A stretch of DNA of 64,000 bases from Xiheibacterium sp038325765. GTDB taxonomy: Bacteria; Myxococcota_A; Polyangia; Nannocystales; Nannocystaceae. Both the position numbers and the translations under genes were made by a program. Under the pieces are notes generated by a model that did no database searches, had not been told where the DNA came from, and was given only the letters and a program-made list of their open reading frames with translations. The stretch covers positions 33,050 through 97,049 of the forward strand of contig JBBQJI010000028.1 of assembly GCA_038325765.1 (NCBI GenBank), given 5' to 3'. Below, piece after piece: positions 46,748 to 56,487 of the stretch (positions within the stretch are counted from its first letter, which is position 1; each line of letters opens with the position of its first letter).

Positions 46748-48196
46748 TCACTTCTTCGCCGGGTCGGCAGGTTTGTCGGTTGGCGCGGGGGCGGAACCAC
46801 CGCCGCCTTGCTGCTTCATCATGTCCTCCTCCATCTTGCGGAGTCGGGCCTTCTCCTCGTCCTCGGCCTTCTTCGCCTGCTCGGCGAGCTTGGCGGCCTC
46901 GGCCTCGAGCTTCTTCATGTCTTCGATGTTCTTGAAGTAGTCGTCGATGTTCGAGATGCGGTTCTTCGCATCGGCGGCAGTGCTGCTGAGCCCCTTGTCG
47001 CCCGAGGCCTGCGAGACGAACTTCGCGAAGTAGTCCTTCGCCTTCTCGTACGGCTTCTTGTCGAAGACCCCGCCCTCGCTCTTGGCCTCGCTCGCGGGTC
47101 CGATGTGCTCGTGATAGAGGATCCCAAGATTGTACAGCGCGCGCGGATCGGCGCTCTCGAGTTCCTGCGCCTTCTTGAACGCGTTCTCAGCGTCGCCGTA
47201 CTTCCGCTGACCACGCAGGGCCACACCCAGGCCCAAGAATGCCTCGACGTTCTTCTTCTGCCGCTGGTCCTTGAGCGCGATGTTGATGCTCTGCTCCGCG
47301 CTCTTGTAGTCGCGGAATCGGATCGCGATCATCGCGATGTTCATGTTCGCGTCGGCGTGGTTCTTCTCGATCTCCACCGCCTTCTTGAAGGCGCGCAACG
47401 CCTCGACCTGGTTGTCCTCCTGCATGAAGAGGAGACCCTTGATGTTGTAGATGTCGGCGCTCTCGAGGTTACTGGTCTTGAGCACGCGGATCGCCTGGGT
47501 CACGACCAGGTCGGCGAGCAGCAGGTACGACTTGTCCTTGAGACGACCACGGTCGTAGTACAGCCGCGCCAGGTTCTCGTAGGCAAGGCGGTTGGCCGAG
47601 TCGACCGCGAGCACCGTCTGGATGTGCTTCTCGGCCGCGTCGAAGTCCGGCTGCTGCGGGCTGTCGGCGTACTTGTTGCGCAGCGCCGCCGCGAGGTTGT
47701 TGCGCGGCGCCCGGGTCGTGATGTTCGCGGCCACAGCCTTCTTGAACTGCTCGAGCGCCCGGCCCTCCTGCTTGCGGTTCCAGTAGATGACGCCGAGGTT
47801 GTTGTACGCCAGGTCGTACTTCGGAACGTCGCGGACGAGTTCCTCGTAGATCTTCTCCGCCTGCTCGGTGTCGCCGCACTCTTCCCAGACCGCGCCCGAG
47901 TTGAACTTGGCCACGGCCATCTGGGCGCCGTACTTCTTGTAGACGCTGTCGAACGCCTTCGACAGCTCGTCGCAGGTACCCTTGGCCAGCGCGCCGCGCT
48001 GCTTCGCCGCGCTGTAGCGCTGCGCGACCGCTGCGAAGTCGTCCTTCGCAGCCTTCGAGGCCGTCGCGGGGTCCGACGGGACGCCGCCGCCCGTGGCGCC
48101 GGGGGTCTCGGTCTTGTTCTTGTCCTTGCCGCACGCCGTGGCACCCAGCGAGAGCGCCAGGGCGAACATGGTGATGATGTGCTTGCCGTTGATCAT
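46748..48196 (-). CDS. TPR lipoprotein, GltE/AglT-like
   Basis: 482 residues. The signal IITMFALALSLGATACGKD has lipobox TAC. TPR units begin at about residue 85 (AEKIYEELVRDVPKYDLAYN, ALEQFKKAVAANITTRAPR, ALRAFKKAVEIEKNHADAN, AENAFKKAQELESADPRALY). The C-terminus is a Lys/Glu coiled coil (EEKARLRKMEEDMMKQ) and a Gly/Pro tail. AglT/GltE is an outer-membrane TPR lipoprotein required for gliding, and the neighbouring gltD-like gene supports the match. The ATG at 48196 has a strong AGGAGG 8 bp upstream, which decides the start over a longer frame. The gap to the upstream gene is 29 bp. Confidence 0.78.
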   Translation of the reverse strand: MINGKHIITMFALALSLGATACGKDKNKTETPGATGGGVPSDPATASKAAKDDFAAVAQRYSAAKQRGALAKGTCDELSKAFDSVYKKYGAQMAVAKFNSGAVWEECGDTEQAEKIYEELVRDVPKYDLAYNNLGVIYWNRKQEGRALEQFKKAVAANITTRAPRNNLAAALRNKYADSPQQPDFDAAEKHIQTVLAVDSANRLAYENLARLYYDRGRLKDKSYLLLADLVVTQAIRVLKTSNLESADIYNIKGLLFMQEDNQVEALRAFKKAVEIEKNHADANMNIAMIAIRFRDYKSAEQSINIALKDQRQKKNVEAFLGLGVALRGQRKYGDAENAFKKAQELESADPRALYNLGILYHEHIGPASEAKSEGGVFDKKPYEKAKDYFAKFVSQASGDKGLSSTAADAKNRISNIDDYFKNIEDMKKLEAEAAKLAEQAKKAEDEEKARLRKMEEDMMKQQGGGGSAPAPTDKPADPAKK

Positions 48197-48225
48197 GATG
48201 TCGATCCTCCTCGAGCTCGAGTCGC

Positions 48226-51200
48226 TCACAGACCCGACGCTCCCGCGCCGTCGGCAGCGGGCTTGGCGTCCGCCTTGGGCACCGGCTTCTTCTTGTCACC
48301 TTCGAGGTCGACCTGGACGCCGACGACATCGAGCTGGCTGTCGGTGTAGATCGACCGACCGAACAGCTCGTTGGTCGCCGGGTACTTCTCGGCGTCGCCT
48401 TGCTGCAGCTCTTCCTCGCACATGCGCGAGAACTCGTTGAAGAACTGGAACTCGGTCGAACGCTCGAGGCAGTACTCGAGGGCTCCCTTGGCGGTAGCGG
48501 TCAGCGGATCGCCGTAGCTCTCGGCCAGGGCGTCGCAGTACGCGTACATCTGGTCCTCGTTCTTGAGGTTCTCCGGCACCGGTGCGCGGTACAGCTGGTC
48601 GGCGAAGTTGCGGTTGACCAGCGCCGTGCGGGCGGCAGCAGCGAGCACCCAGTACGGGCTGCTCGATCCCTTGACCTTGGCGTACTGCTCGATCAGCTCG
48701 GCGCCGAGCTTCTTCTTGCGCTCGAACCACTCGCCGAAGCGCTTCTTGGTGTCGTTCTCCTTGGCGAGCGCCGTCTCGTACTCCTTGGCGAGGCGACCAC
48801 CGGCGTCCTTCTTCCACTCTTCGGCCGAGGCGCCGAAGAAGAGATTGTCCGGGATCTCCAGCGCGAGGTACTCCTCGTACTTCTTGTCGGCGGTGTAGAC
48901 CATCGCCATACCGACCGCGTTGCGATAGTCCTCGGCGCGCTGGATGTCGTCGGCAGGGATGTTTGGCTTCTTGCTCGACGCCCGCATGACCGAGTCGAAG
49001 TGCGACATCGCCTCGGACACCTTCTTGGCGTCGCGCTTGTGAACGGTGATGAGCGCCTGGGTCTCCGTGCCGCAGTACTTCGGCAGCGCGTCCTTCTTCT
49101 TCTTGGTCTTGGTGCGCAGCTTCTCGGACTTCTTGCGCGCCGCCTCGCCGGTGGTGGCCTTCTTGCGCTGGATCGTGATGCAGCTGTCGTACAGCAGCTC
49201 TTTGTCGCAGGACTGCCGCCACAGGATCTGGCCCACCGCCGCGTCAGCGACGGCCTGGCGATCGCTGCCGCCCTTGCCGCCGTAGGTGGAGAGATAGGAC
49301 TTGGCGTGGACGAGCCGCTCGGCGTCGGTGTCGAGCAGGTTGTGCTTCGACCAGTAGATCTTCGCCGCGGTGCTGATGTCCTTCTTCTTGTAGATGTCCT
49401 CGTACTTCTGGAGGTTGCTCTGCGCCTTGTCGTCCTGGCCCAGGCCGAGGCGGAACAGGTACGCGTTGTTGAGCGCCTCCGACGAGAATGCGTCCTTCGG
49501 GTACTTCGTCGCGTACTGCTCGTAGCGGTCGGCCGCGCTGCTGTAGTACGCGATGCCCTGATAGTTCTCGCCGAGCTCACGCAGCGTCTGCTGGTAGACC
49601 GAGCTGCTCGGATAGCGATCGAGGAGCTCCTTGCGCATCGAGATCGACTGGCCGATGAGGAACGCGGCCTCGAAGCAGCGCGCCGCATTGAACAAGAGGA
49701 TGTCGGCCTTGGGGTGCGTCTCGAACTCGTTCCAGATGGTGACGTACTCGTTCGCGCACTTCTTGTAGCCCTCGGGATCGCCGGCCTTGCCCTGATCCTG
49801 ATAGGCCTCGGCGCGCTTCCAGCCGATACCCGCGAGCAGCGTCGGGACGGCCTCGCGGACGCGATCGGCCTCCTTGTGCTTCCACGACTTGGTCTTCTGC
49901 AGCTTCTTCGTCCACTCCTCGAGCTCGTCGCTGGTCTCGACGGTTTGCTCGGGCGTGTTGTCCTTGTCGGTCCACGCGATCGTGAGCATGTCGACGAGCA
50001 TCTCCGAGGCCCACGCCGCGTAGATGGTGCCGTCGAATTTCTCGATGAGCTGCTTCGCCAGCGGCTTGGCCTCGGCGAATTTGTTGTGCTCCATCATCAG
50101 CTTGAGCCGGTGATAGACGATCTTGGGCAGCTCCGGGTCCTTCGCGTCCTTCACGTACTTCTGATAGATGTCGTATGCCTTGATCATCTCGGCCTCGTCG
50201 GCCGCGTAGTCGGACGGGGGATAGTCCTGTGAGACGTTGGTCTTGGCGTCCTTGGACGTGACCTTCTTCGTCTTCGCCGCGTCCTGGTAGACGCAGACGC
50301 CCTCGGTGTTGACCTTGCACGCCTTCGCGCGGCCGCCCGTCTCGTCGTACTCGAGGGCGTTCTTCATCGCGAGCATCTGGGCGTAGGCGGCATCCTTCGT
50401 GTACTTGCCGTCGGGCTTGCGCTCGAGGACCTTCACGAACTCGCCGTGGGCCTCGCGGAACTTCTTGAGGCCCGCTGCCTTGAGCGTCTTGTCCTTGCCG
50501 TTGTAGGCGTGGTCGGCCTGCGCCCACAGGATCTCCGCGTAGTAGTAGTTGAGCTCGTAGGCGTCCTTGTCCTGGGGGAAGGACACCATGAAAGTGCGGT
50601 ACGCCTTCTCCGACAGATCGTAGGTGTCGTTGCGACGGGTCTTCTCGGCCTCGTCGTGCCACACCGTGGCCATCTGCTTGACGGTGTCGCGGGCGGTGTC
50701 GCGGCAGGCCTTCTTGACCGGCTCCTTGAACTTGCCGTCCTTGTAGCTGTCCCAGTACTGCGCGAGGCGCTCGGTCTCGACCCACTGGATCTGCTTGTCG
50801 TCGGTCGCCAGGGCGTTGACGACCACCTTACCCTGCCAGTCGCACACGTCTTCGTCGTTCGCGAACAGCTCCTGCAGCCGCTTGTAGATGGAGCTCGACT
50901 CGACGTACATGCCCTCGCCGAAGTAAGAGGACGCGAGGATTTCCATCATCTTGCGCGACATGTCTTCTTCCTTCTTCGGACCGTCGCCGACGGTCGTGAA
51001 GAAGTCCCAGGCCTTCGATGGCTTGCCCGAGTGGACGTAGGCCTTGACCATGTCGCGACGGGCGTCGCGGCGGAGCTGCTTGGCGTTGGCCTCGCTGCCG
51101 GCGCGACCGTCGAGGGTCGCCTTCACGGTCTCGACGAACTTGTTGAGGCTCTTGGAGTACTCGGGCTCCGCGGTGCCGACCGGATTCAGGTAGCACCAGC

Positions 51201-52092
51201 CCATCTTGTAGAGGGCGTAGGCGTAGACCGGGCTGTCTTTGTAGCCTTCGACGATCTTCTGGTAGAGCTTGAGCGCCTCGTCGATGCGGTTCTTGCCGAA
51301 GTAGAAATCGGCGAAGCTGAGGTAGGCGTTCGGGATGTACTTGCTGGTCGGGTAGTCGCGGATGAGGCGGAGGTAGGCCTCCTGCATCTCGGCCTCGCGC
51401 TCGAGGTGACCCAGCTCGAAGGCGTAGAAGTAGATCGCCTCGTCGAGCCGCTTGTACTTGGCGAAGACCGGCTTGGTGACGAGCAGCTTGTAGACGTTCA
51501 CGGCCTGGGCGCTCGCCTCTTTGCCCTGCTTCTCGAAGCGCTTCTGCTTCTCCTTGAGCTGGGCGGCCTTGGCCTTGTCCTTCGCCTCCTCGGCGGCGTA
51601 GATCTGCTCGTACAGCGTGCCGGCCTGGCGGTCGAAGTACGCCTTCTTCTCGAGGTGGTGATCGGAGAGGCGGAACAGGAGATCCGGCATCTCTGCGTCG
51701 GTCTCCTCGGTGGCCTTGATCAACCGCTTGAGCTGGTCGATCTGCTTGTCGGCGATCTCTTGGGTGACGGCCTCGCGCTGTCGCGCGAAGTCGCCGCCGT
51801 CCATCATGTCCACCTTGCGGTTCTTGTCCCTCTCGGCGGTCTGCTGGGCGGCCTTGAACTTCGTGTCGAGCGTGTTCTTGGTCTGGACCTTGCCGGACTT
51901 GCGCTCGTAGCGGACCGCGCTGTTGCCACCGGCGGGCTCCTCGGCCCACGCCGGCGCCGACAGCAGCAGCGACGCGAGCACGCATCCGGTGATGCCCCAG
52001 CCCACAGACCGGCCCAGAGACCGGCCCAGCGGACGAATGGCTGCTCGACTCAAAAACGTGGAAGAGCGGGGGTGACCTGGGGTCCTCGTCAT
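48226..52092 (-). CDS. Large secreted TPR protein, GltD/AgmU-like
   Basis: 1288 residues. The ATG at 52092 follows GAAGGTGA and opens a signal peptide (VGWGITGCVLASLLLSAPAWA, cleavage about residue 50). The mature protein is helical throughout, with TPR-like elements (AIYFYAFELGHLEREAEMQ, NAYLSFADFYFGKNRIDEA, AYVHSGKPSKAWDFF), many Lys/Glu coiled-coil stretches and cysteines late in the chain. AgmU/GltD in M. xanthus is a roughly 1200-residue periplasmic TPR protein that decorates the gliding complexes. Size, export, TPR content and adjacency to the GltE-like gene agree. It would form the periplasmic scaffold. Confidence 0.75.
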   Translation of the reverse strand: MTRTPGHPRSSTFLSRAAIRPLGRSLGRSVGWGITGCVLASLLLSAPAWAEEPAGGNSAVRYERKSGKVQTKNTLDTKFKAAQQTAERDKNRKVDMMDGGDFARQREAVTQEIADKQIDQLKRLIKATEETDAEMPDLLFRLSDHHLEKKAYFDRQAGTLYEQIYAAEEAKDKAKAAQLKEKQKRFEKQGKEASAQAVNVYKLLVTKPVFAKYKRLDEAIYFYAFELGHLEREAEMQEAYLRLIRDYPTSKYIPNAYLSFADFYFGKNRIDEALKLYQKIVEGYKDSPVYAYALYKMGWCYLNPVGTAEPEYSKSLNKFVETVKATLDGRAGSEANAKQLRRDARRDMVKAYVHSGKPSKAWDFFTTVGDGPKKEEDMSRKMMEILASSYFGEGMYVESSSIYKRLQELFANDEDVCDWQGKVVVNALATDDKQIQWVETERLAQYWDSYKDGKFKEPVKKACRDTARDTVKQMATVWHDEAEKTRRNDTYDLSEKAYRTFMVSFPQDKDAYELNYYYAEILWAQADHAYNGKDKTLKAAGLKKFREAHGEFVKVLERKPDGKYTKDAAYAQMLAMKNALEYDETGGRAKACKVNTEGVCVYQDAAKTKKVTSKDAKTNVSQDYPPSDYAADEAEMIKAYDIYQKYVKDAKDPELPKIVYHRLKLMMEHNKFAEAKPLAKQLIEKFDGTIYAAWASEMLVDMLTIAWTDKDNTPEQTVETSDELEEWTKKLQKTKSWKHKEADRVREAVPTLLAGIGWKRAEAYQDQGKAGDPEGYKKCANEYVTIWNEFETHPKADILLFNAARCFEAAFLIGQSISMRKELLDRYPSSSVYQQTLRELGENYQGIAYYSSAADRYEQYATKYPKDAFSSEALNNAYLFRLGLGQDDKAQSNLQKYEDIYKKKDISTAAKIYWSKHNLLDTDAERLVHAKSYLSTYGGKGGSDRQAVADAAVGQILWRQSCDKELLYDSCITIQRKKATTGEAARKKSEKLRTKTKKKKDALPKYCGTETQALITVHKRDAKKVSEAMSHFDSVMRASSKKPNIPADDIQRAEDYRNAVGMAMVYTADKKYEEYLALEIPDNLFFGASAEEWKKDAGGRLAKEYETALAKENDTKKRFGEWFERKKKLGAELIEQYAKVKGSSSPYWVLAAAARTALVNRNFADQLYRAPVPENLKNEDQMYAYCDALAESYGDPLTATAKGALEYCLERSTEFQFFNEFSRMCEEELQQGDAEKYPATNELFGRSIYTDSQLDVVGVQVDLEGDKKKPVPKADAKPAADGAGASGL

Positions 52093-52229
52093 GACTTCAC
52101 CTTCTCGATGCGTGTGCGGCAAGCCCCCGGGACGGGTGGCTTGCCTGCGGTTTTTGTCGGCCAGCTTGCAGGCTCGGCGACAGGACAAACTTCGTCATGG
52201 TGGCAAGGGGCGCGCGCTGCCCCCGACCA

Positions 52230-54050
52230 CTATTCCTTACAGAGGCTCGTGACCTTGTAACGGTAGTAGCCCAGCTCGTCTTGCCAGTACTCGCCGTTGT
52301 ACTTGTAGATCTCGTGTTCGCTGTCGATCTTGGCGCGCTGCGGCTTGCCGGGGTTCTGCTCGAGCGACCCCTGCTGCTTGCGCTTCTCGAGGATCTCGTA
52401 CTCGACCTTGATCATCTCTTTGTTGAGATCCTTGATCTCCTTGATCTCGCCGGTGAGACGCTCGCGCGTCTCGGCACCGGTCGCCTCGCGGGCGGCCGAT
52501 AGGGCGAGGTCGAGATCCTCGGTGACGCGCTCGCCGATGCCGGCACCCTTGAACGCCGAACTCATGTCCTGCAGCGCCTGCTGTTCGCGCTCGAGCTCGT
52601 CGACGTAGAGGATGTACTTGGTGAGGCTCTTGTCGGACAGCGCGATGCGGGCGACCTGCTCGACGAACGGATCGAGACCCGACTCGTCGCTCAGGATCTT
52701 GCGGGTCATCTCGTAGAGCTTGAAGTCCTCGGGCGCCCCCTCGAGGATCGCCTGCAGGTCCTCCATCGCCTTGGGGTACTTGCGGTTGAACTCGTCGACG
52801 GCGCGCTTGGCCGAGTCGTAGCGGCAGTTGAAGTAGTACGTGACCGCCTTGATCTTGATGCCGTCGGGGTACAGGTACTCCTCGAAGAACGGCGCGTTCA
52901 GGGTGTGCACGTAGCCCAGCGCGCGCTGGTAGTACTGGTTCGCGTTCGCGTCGTCGATCTCGACGCGGCGGAACTCGGCCCAGCCCGCCATGTGGATGGC
53001 GCGGAGGAAATACGGCGAGTCTACCGGGATCTTGTCGAGGTACTTGATGGCAGTCTCGAACTTGCCAACCATGTAGAAGATGTTGGCGAGGCCGAAGGCG
53101 GCCATGTGCTCGTACTGCCGCATCTCGTCCTCGAAGGAGGTCTCGATCTCGGTCTTGCCCTTGTCGCGGCGACGCGAGGTCTTCTTGACCTTCTTGGACT
53201 TCTTCTTCTTCTTGTCGCTCTTCTTCTTCTTCTCTTCGGCCTCGCGGAGCTCGATCGAGCGGCGCAGGACGTTCTTGAAGGCGCCGACCGCCGGCTCACC
53301 CGTGAAGTTGCGGGTGTGGGCGACGCCCAAGAAGAACTGCGCCGGGATGTAGTAGTCGCTGGCGTTCGGGACCTGATCGAGCAGCGCGATGCCCTGGGGG
53401 AGATCGCCCTTCTCGTAGTAGAAGCGGCCGAGCAGGTAGTAGAGCTCGTCGCGGACGTCGTCGAACGCCTCGTCTTCGAGATCGGTCGGCTTGTAGCGAC
53501 CGATCTTCTGGAGGACCTCGGCGCCCTCGGGCAGCTCGCGGGCCAAAGACGCGAGCCAGGGCAGCGTCAGTTTGTGGAACGGGTGGGCGGGACCGGCTTG
53601 CACGATCTCGTCGAACACCGACAGCGAGGCCGAGTAGAACTTGAGCTTGTAGAGCGTCTTGCCGAGCCAGAACTGGGCGCGCGGCTGATCACCGGGGACC
53701 TCGGCCGCGTAGACCTTGTAGAACTGGATCGCGGCGGCCTCGTAGTCCTCGCCCTTGTACTGGGCCTCGCCTTGAGCATTGGGCCCACCAGCGGCGGCGT
53801 TGGGCGCCGGCGGCGGTGCGGCCGGCGGCGGCGCGGCGGGTGCTTCGCCGGTCGCAGGGGGCGCCGGGGGAGCGGTGTCACCGGCGGGCGGCGGCGGCGG
53901 CGGTCCGGCGGCGAGCACCGGAGCCGCGAACAACGCCAGACCGAGCGCCGACATGACGACGGCTCGCGTGCTGCGAGCGGTGCCACGGCCGTGCGTGCCG
54001 GAGCTGAGACCAAAGAGGGTTCGAAGAGTCGTGCGCCAGCGCGTGGTCAT
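52230..54050 (-). CDS. Secreted TPR protein, first gene of the Glt-like cluster
   Basis: 606 residues from ATG at 54050. A signal peptide (AVVMSALGLALFAAPVLAAG) is followed by a Pro/Ala-rich linker to about residue 90, then TPRs (AQYKGEDYEAAAIQFYKVYA, LLGRFYYEKGDLPQGIAL), a Lys run near 273-295, further TPRs and a coiled coil at 480-560. It ends YWQDELGYYRYKVTSLC, an ending I have seen in myxobacterial TPR proteins of the GltC kind. GltC is encoded elsewhere in M. xanthus, so this label is tentative. The stop lies 137 bp before the GltD-like start; they probably share a transcript. Confidence 0.65.
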   Translation of the reverse strand: MTTRWRTTLRTLFGLSSGTHGRGTARSTRAVVMSALGLALFAAPVLAAGPPPPPPAGDTAPPAPPATGEAPAAPPPAAPPPAPNAAAGGPNAQGEAQYKGEDYEAAAIQFYKVYAAEVPGDQPRAQFWLGKTLYKLKFYSASLSVFDEIVQAGPAHPFHKLTLPWLASLARELPEGAEVLQKIGRYKPTDLEDEAFDDVRDELYYLLGRFYYEKGDLPQGIALLDQVPNASDYYIPAQFFLGVAHTRNFTGEPAVGAFKNVLRRSIELREAEEKKKKSDKKKKKSKKVKKTSRRRDKGKTEIETSFEDEMRQYEHMAAFGLANIFYMVGKFETAIKYLDKIPVDSPYFLRAIHMAGWAEFRRVEIDDANANQYYQRALGYVHTLNAPFFEEYLYPDGIKIKAVTYYFNCRYDSAKRAVDEFNRKYPKAMEDLQAILEGAPEDFKLYEMTRKILSDESGLDPFVEQVARIALSDKSLTKYILYVDELEREQQALQDMSSAFKGAGIGERVTEDLDLALSAAREATGAETRERLTGEIKEIKDLNKEMIKVEYEILEKRKQQGSLEQNPGKPQRAKIDSEHEIYKYNGEYWQDELGYYRYKVTSLCKE

Positions 54051-54823
54051 TGCTTGGTCCTAGGATCGTCGCGTCGGAGTCGTGGACATCCGCTGCGCCC
54101 GCAGCATGATGTCGCCTTCGCTGGCGGTGGGCCGAGTGCCACGCGTCGCGTGGCGGAACGTGATCGGGGCAGAGAGCTCCATCGAAGGCGCGAGGACATT
54201 ACCAAGCCCAGGCTTTGACCCGCAAGGACGCATCGCGCGGCGCAGCGGGTGTGCGAGCCGCGGGCGCGGGCGGCGGTCCGCGGCCGACGACCCCGCCGAC
54301 CCGATCGCCATCGGGGTCACGGTCTGGTCCCCGTCGAGAGCTCGGGGGTTGCGGGGGGGGCAGCCGGCACGGCAGCGTTGCACGGGCGTACAGGTGCCGC
54401 GGTTCCGGGCTCGCGATGCGCAGGCGCGTGAGTCGGCACGCGCACGGTGTCAGCGTCATCTGCGGCGCGTGATGGTCGGGAACCCGCCGTGCCGCCGGTG
54501 CGTGATCCGCAACTCGCCCCCGGAAGCATGCGATGCAGTGCAGCCCACCACGAGATCGCGAGCACTCCGAGCGGCGCGGCGCCTCGCCCTGCATCGCCGA
54601 CCCGGACACGCCCAGCTTGACCGCCAGGACGAGCCGTGTACGATGCCGGCCTGGGTTGCCCTGGCGTCGCCGCGGCACCCGCCACTGCCCTGCCACTGCC
54701 CTGCCACTGCCCTGCCACTGCCCTGCACTGTGGCCGGCCCCAGTCCACGGCCTCCCAGAACGAACTCGCGGCGTCCTGCGACGCCATGCCGTTGCCCTAG
54801 CCGCACACCCTCGAGTCCACACG
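54051..54823. other. 773-bp intergenic region between divergent genes
   Basis: It lies upstream of both the Glt-like cluster (minus) and a Cys-rich lipoprotein (plus), so it should hold the promoters of both. It contains a G8 run at 54353-54360 and the 11-bp tandem array at 54682-54725. The open frames in it have no signal, motif or start context that I would call coding. Confidence 0.7.
54682..54725. repeat. CCACTGCCCTG 11-mer, four perfect tandem copies
   Basis: Four identical 11-bp units, followed by a partial CACTG. It lies about 100 bp upstream of the lipoprotein start at 54824. Confidence 0.95.
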
Positions 54824-55453
54824 ATGACCCACTCCCTGCTCGATACTCTGCGTGCGCTGGTGCGCCCCGGAACTCTGCGACGCTCGGCGGGCCTGGTCGG
54901 CGCCACTGCGCTAATCGGCCTGCTGTCCGCGTGTCCCAAGGGCGACGTCGGAGCGCCGTGCAACCACGGCAAGGTCGAGCCGCCGCAGAGCGACATCGTC
55001 ACCTTCCCCGCCCTCAGCTGCAACGAACTGCTGTGCATCTACGCCGACTCGGCGGAGCCGCCCGGCGATCCCTGCACCACCGCGGCGGAGTGCAACGTGG
55101 TCGAGCCGGGGGTGGACCGCTTCACCTGCGACACCACCACCAACCGCTGTGAGCTCCGCATCGAGTACGTGCTCGAGCGCTCGATGTGCTCGAAGCGCTG
55201 CGGCAGCGACGACGACTGCAAGGACGGCGGCATCGGCGAGAAGACCGTCGTCGAGAACAGCAGTTGCGGGACCGGCTTCGCCTGCGCCCGCATCCAGAAG
55301 CTCGGTGAGTTCTGCTGCGAGAAGCTGTGCGTGTGCCGCGACGATCTCAACATCGCCGACACCAACGAGCTCCAGTTGGCCTGCCAGAACAGCACCCAGA
55401 CCGGCTGCTGCACGGACGTCGACGTGCCGGCACCGGCCTGTGGCAAGGAGTAG
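54824..55453 (+). CDS. Cysteine-rich lipoprotein, unknown
   Basis: 209 residues. The signal AGLVGATALIGLLSACPKG has lipobox LSAC (Cys37). The mature part holds about 20 cysteines in short spacings (GAPCNHG, SCNELLCIYAD, MCSKRCGSDDDCKDGG, GEFCCEKLCVCRDDL, TGCCTDVD). A disulfide-rich surface protein is likely, of a style common in Nannocystales and Polyangia with adhesion-like Cys-rich domains. No enzyme motif is visible. The ATG at 54824 is the last before the signal. A good terminator follows at 55480. Confidence 0.8.
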   Translation: MTHSLLDTLRALVRPGTLRRSAGLVGATALIGLLSACPKGDVGAPCNHGKVEPPQSDIVTFPALSCNELLCIYADSAEPPGDPCTTAAECNVVEPGVDRFTCDTTTNRCELRIEYVLERSMCSKRCGSDDDCKDGGIGEKTVVENSSCGTGFACARIQKLGEFCCEKLCVCRDDLNIADTNELQLACQNSTQTGCCTDVDVPAPACGKE

Positions 55454-55479
55454 CCGTCCCGCCTCCGGGCCCCCCGACA

Positions 55480-55513
55480 AGCCCCCTGCGCCTCGCGCCG
55501 GGGGCTTTCGCTT
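55480..55513 (+). terminator. Intrinsic terminator of the Cys-rich lipoprotein gene
   Basis: AGCCCCC (55480-55486) pairs with GGGGGCT (55500-55506), with an inner GCG/CGC, then TTCGCTTT. It lies 27 bp after the stop and separates the gene from the convergent yraN. Confidence 0.75.
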
Positions 55514-55517
55514 TGGT

Positions 55518-55928
55518 TCACGCGCCCTGGGTGTCGAACGCCGCGGGCAGCCAGTCGATCGGCGCCCGGTCGGGATCGTCCCCCGTCACGGTCACCACGT
55601 CGAAGCGCACGGCCACCCGCTCCCAGAGATCGTGCGCGACCAGCCATGCGGTGGCGGCACGGATGATCCGTCGACGCTTGTCGGCGCCGATCGTCTCCAC
55701 GGGGTGACCGCGAGCATCGTCGGCCCGGCTGCGGACCTCCACGAACACGATGGTCGGCTCGTCGGTGTCGTCGATGCGGCCCACGAGATCGATTTCGGCG
55801 CCGGCGATCGTCACGTTGCTCGCGAGCTTGCGGACGCCGCGGGCGGCGAGGAACTCGGCGACCCGCGCCTCCACGCGCAGCCCTCGGGCGCGCGTGGACT
55901 CGTCACCGCCCCCGGCGGCGACACTCAC
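55518..55928 (-). CDS. yraN: YraN/UPF0102 family nuclease-like protein
   Basis: 136 residues from a GTG that overlaps the rplS stop as GTGA (55925-55928). UPF0102 signature: GLRVEARVAEFLAARG, then TIAGAEIDLVGR with the PD-(D/E)XK Asp, TIVFVEVRSR with Glu-V-(K/R), and GADKRRRIIRAATAWL. The family has a restriction-nuclease fold, is widespread in bacteria and is usually next to ribosomal or DNA-processing genes; its substrate is not firmly known. It is the last gene of the rpsP operon. Confidence 0.88.
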   Translation of the reverse strand: MSVAAGGGDESTRARGLRVEARVAEFLAARGVRKLASNVTIAGAEIDLVGRIDDTDEPTIVFVEVRSRADDARGHPVETIGADKRRRIIRAATAWLVAHDLWERVAVRFDVVTVTGDDPDRAPIDWLPAAFDTQGA

Positions 55929-56446
55929 TCGGCCTTGTCGGCGGACTCGGCCCCGTCGGCGGACTCGGCCCCGTCGGCGGACTCCGCATCGGCCTCGGCC
56001 GCGGCAGCCTCGGACGAGGCGGGCTCGGACGCCGCAGCCTCGGACGCCGTGGACGCGGACGCCGTGGGCGCGGCGAGCACCTGCGCGTAGTCGCCGAGCC
56101 TCTCCTTGATGCGCGCCGCGTTGCCCTTGAGATCGCGCAGGTAGTAGAGCTTGGCTCGGCGCACGCGGCCGCGCGACACCAGCTCGATCTTCACCACGCG
56201 CGGCGAGTTCTCGGGCCACACACGCTCGACACCGACGCCGTGCGATACCTTGCGAACGGTGAACGATCCGCGGGCGCCTCCACCTTTGCGATGGATGCAC
56301 ACGCCTTCGAACACCTGCACGCGATCCTTGCCGCCCTCGGAGATCATGGCGTGCACCCGGATGGTGTCGCCGCTGCGGAACAGCGGCAGATCGGTGCGGC
56401 GGTAGCTACGTTCGATGGCCTCGATGGTGGGGCAGCTGTTGCTCAT
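55925..56446 (-). CDS. rplS: Ribosomal protein bL19 with long Ala/Glu/Ser tail
   Basis: 173 residues. The first 123 are standard L19: FRSGDTIRVHAMISEG, RVQVFEGVCIHRKGGG, SFTVRKVSHGVGVERVWP and RRAKLYYLRDLKG. It sits at the 30S-50S interface. Residues about 124-173 are an extra low-complexity tail of Ala, Glu, Ser and Asp ending in repeated ESADGA units, coded by a GC-rich tandem segment at 55930-55982. The ATG at 56446 has GAGGT upstream. Confidence 0.95.
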   Translation of the reverse strand: MSNSCPTIEAIERSYRRTDLPLFRSGDTIRVHAMISEGGKDRVQVFEGVCIHRKGGGARGSFTVRKVSHGVGVERVWPENSPRVVKIELVSRGRVRRAKLYYLRDLKGNAARIKERLGDYAQVLAAPTASASTASEAAASEPASSEAAAAEADAESADGAESADGAESADKAE

Positions 56447-56487
56447 GGCGGCGGACCTCGGCCCCGTGGGGCTCCCAGGGGATGGCT

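Noticed and set aside
46202..52260. Long plus-strand frames (46202-48349, 48400-50232, 50446-52260)
   Set aside because: Each is antisense to a TPR gene with signal peptide, RBS or lipobox on the minus strand; the plus frames are Leu/Val/Glu/Arg strings without domain features.
54051..54823. Small ORFs in the divergent intergenic region
   Set aside because: Frames such as 54082-55152 translate into Arg/Pro/Ser-rich sequence without signal, motif or start context.
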